From NCBI RefSeq assembly GCF_031344075.1, contig NZ_JAVJAN010000009.1:33321-97320 (forward strand): a stretch of 64,000 bases of DNA. The letters run 5' to 3'. Origin of the DNA: Clostridium aquiflavi (lineage in GTDB: Bacteria; Bacillota; Clostridia; Clostridiales; Clostridiaceae). Below are positions 63,009 to 64,000 of the stretch, one piece after another. A program made the position numbers and the translations under genes. A model generated the notes under the pieces. It was not told where the DNA came from. It did no database searches and was given only the letters and a program-made list of their open reading frames with translations. The number at the start of each line of letters is the position of its first letter. Position 1 is the stretch's first letter.

Positions 63009-63037
63009 ATTTTAGATATATTTATTCTTTTAAGCAA
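63009..63037 (-). promoter_or_regulatory. Promoter of the small peptide message
   Basis: TTGCTT (63032-63037), 17-base spacer, TAAAAT (63009-63014), directly next to the hairpin. The transcript would begin within the first arm, leaving about 10 bp or more to hide the ribosome site. Confidence 0.5.
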
Positions 63038-63098
63038 GATTACTTTTTATTCATATCTAATATAGTGTTATCTTTTTATTATCATCTATATAATAAAC

Positions 63099-63710
63099 TT
63101 AATTTATAGACTTAATGCTATACCTATCTTTTACAGTCACAACTCTAATCTTTAAAACATTAAGAAGTTTTTCTAAACTTTTAACTTGATTTATATATTT
63201 TATGTTATTCTTTGCAATTAATTTTTCTATTATTTTAATAATATCAGATTTTTCGTCTTCAGTTATTTTACAGTTATTTTTTAGACATTCTCTATTTATA
63301 TAAGTTAATGTAGTCCAAATTTGTTCTTCCGATATTTTATTTATATCCATTAATACCCATGTGAAATCTTTTCTTCTGTTCTTTTCTGGGTAAGCTTTTT
63401 TAAAAAATGTTATAAATCCATTTTCTTTTTTAGGATCTTTTATTGAAACATACTTCCCAAGCTGTGATTTAAGTTGATTTTTTAAATACATAATAGTGTT
63501 TGGTTTTATTTTATCAGCCATAGCATCTATGCTATCATAAATAAAATTATAAGTATCTTGAATTTGCTCTTCATTAACATTTGATTTTTTAAGTATTCTC
63601 ATTTTTTCTATATAGTCTAATACATTTTTCTTACAATCTAATTCTTTATTATATATCTTTTCCCATATTTCTTTTGCGCTTAATCCTTCTAACATTATAA
63701 CTTCTTCCAT
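63099..63710 (-). CDS. Hypothetical protein, uvsE-adjacent
   Basis: 203 residues; I do not recognise the family. It is highly charged and mostly helical: KNVLDYIEKMRILKKSNVNE, NTIMYLKNQLKSQLGKYVSI, ENGFITFFKKAYPEKNRRKD and a C-terminal helix with basic tail KIRVVTVKDRYSIKSIN. No signal peptide, no membrane helix, no cysteine pattern. The ATG follows GCAGAGGATGACGTAAT. It is read in the same direction as the peptide and uvsE, but the promoter at 63009 suggests they are separate units. Confidence 0.7.
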   Translation of the reverse strand: MEEVIMLEGLSAKEIWEKIYNKELDCKKNVLDYIEKMRILKKSNVNEEQIQDTYNFIYDSIDAMADKIKPNTIMYLKNQLKSQLGKYVSIKDPKKENGFITFFKKAYPEKNRRKDFTWVLMDINKISEEQIWTTLTYINRECLKNNCKITEDEKSDIIKIIEKLIAKNNIKYINQVKSLEKLLNVLKIRVVTVKDRYSIKSIN

Positions 63711-63862
63711 ATTACGTCATCCTCTGCATATTATTATTTACTAGTTTTACTTAAATATAATCATATCATATTACTCATAAACTTAAAAATTTCACTTAAA
63801 ATATTGTACAATATTTAAATAAACTACCTCCTTATTATATTTGATACTTTATTTTAATTTAT

Positions 63863-64000
63863 GGCTCTGTTTTAAATGCGTGTTGATATATACAATAGGT
63901 AAAGTGGCATTGTAATTGGACTATACTCATTTTAGCATTCCTAAGTTCAATTACTCAGTCCACTTTGCTTATGCATATATCAACACTCTGCTAAAACATA
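63863..64000. repeat. Long palindromic copy of the dispersed repeat, cut by window end
   Basis: The left arm starts GGCTCTGTTTTAAATGCG, then TGTTGATATATACAATAGG and TAAAGTGGCATTGTAATTGG. The right arm, in reverse complement, reads TATGTTTTAGCAGAGTG, TTGATATATGCATAAGC and AAAGTGGACTGAGTAATTG. About 55-base arms around a 20-base centre (63923-63942). The right arm continues past base 64000. No ORF inside. Confidence 0.72.

Overview
The window is strongly AT-rich DNA from a low-GC, Gram-positive, endospore-forming anaerobe, most likely Clostridium sensu stricto. I did not compute GC or run any search. The pointers are an alpha/beta-type small acid-soluble spore protein, YtxC- and PdaB-type sporulation genes, two T-box leaders, clear AGGAGG ribosome sites, frequent TTG and GTG starts, an AUU-started infC, a butanol-type iron alcohol dehydrogenase, and the acetylase branch of lysine/diaminopimelate synthesis. 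No plasmid, prophage, CRISPR array, rRNA, tRNA or intact transposase was seen. It reads as chromosomal core with small accessory patches.

Layout. 1-10.9 kb (minus strand): a TPR-like gene cut by the left edge, phosphoglucomutase, a TudS/DUF523 protein, mutS2, a U32 protease-like RNA hydroxylase homologue, and a ZapA-domain protein with a very long coiled coil. 11-16.6 kb: an MFS transporter (plus), then a PAS/GGDEF-like/EAL protein, a ComEC-like metallo-beta-lactamase and an S66 carboxypeptidase. 16.7-25.7 kb (minus): the translation block ytxC, infC-rpmI-rplT, ktrBA, a SpoU methyltransferase and T-box-pheST. 25.8-28.8 kb: a DUF6873-like gene, hslO, a methyltransferase and a spore protein. 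29.0-42.3 kb: asd-dapA-dapB (plus), an oligopeptide ABC transporter oppBCDF flanked by two oppA paralogues (minus), then patA and dapH in divergent orientation. Together asd, dapA, dapB, dapH and patA cover most of the aspartate-to-acetyl-DAP route. 42.3-53.1 kb: a two-OB-fold SSB-like protein, a PdaB-like deacetylase, DUF4364, a beta-propeller protein, a TSCPD protein, a HIRAN protein, folC, a YbjQ protein and T-box-valS. 53.1-64 kb: a nucleotidyltransferase with no intact HEPN partner, gene relics, a second S66 peptidase, a GT2/GtrA pair, an iron alcohol dehydrogenase, a pseudouridine synthase, an orphan Reg_prop sensor kinase, uvsE, a 28-residue membrane peptide and an unknown gene.

The most interesting non-genic signal is a family of dispersed intergenic repeats. 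They share a core reading TTTTAAATATG then TTGATATAT then AATAGGTAAAGTGGCATTG. At least six copies or fragments are clear. Two copies, at 3550-3873 and 63863-64000, have long inverted arms like a MITE or mobile RNA-hairpin element. The second notable signal is at 62874-63037: a 28-residue hydrophobic peptide whose ribosome site is locked in a 16-bp perfect hairpin right behind a promoter, an arrangement like a type I toxin mRNA. Other points are the 538-residue ZapA coiled-coil protein and a perfect palindrome in the 5' leader of the GT2/GtrA operon.
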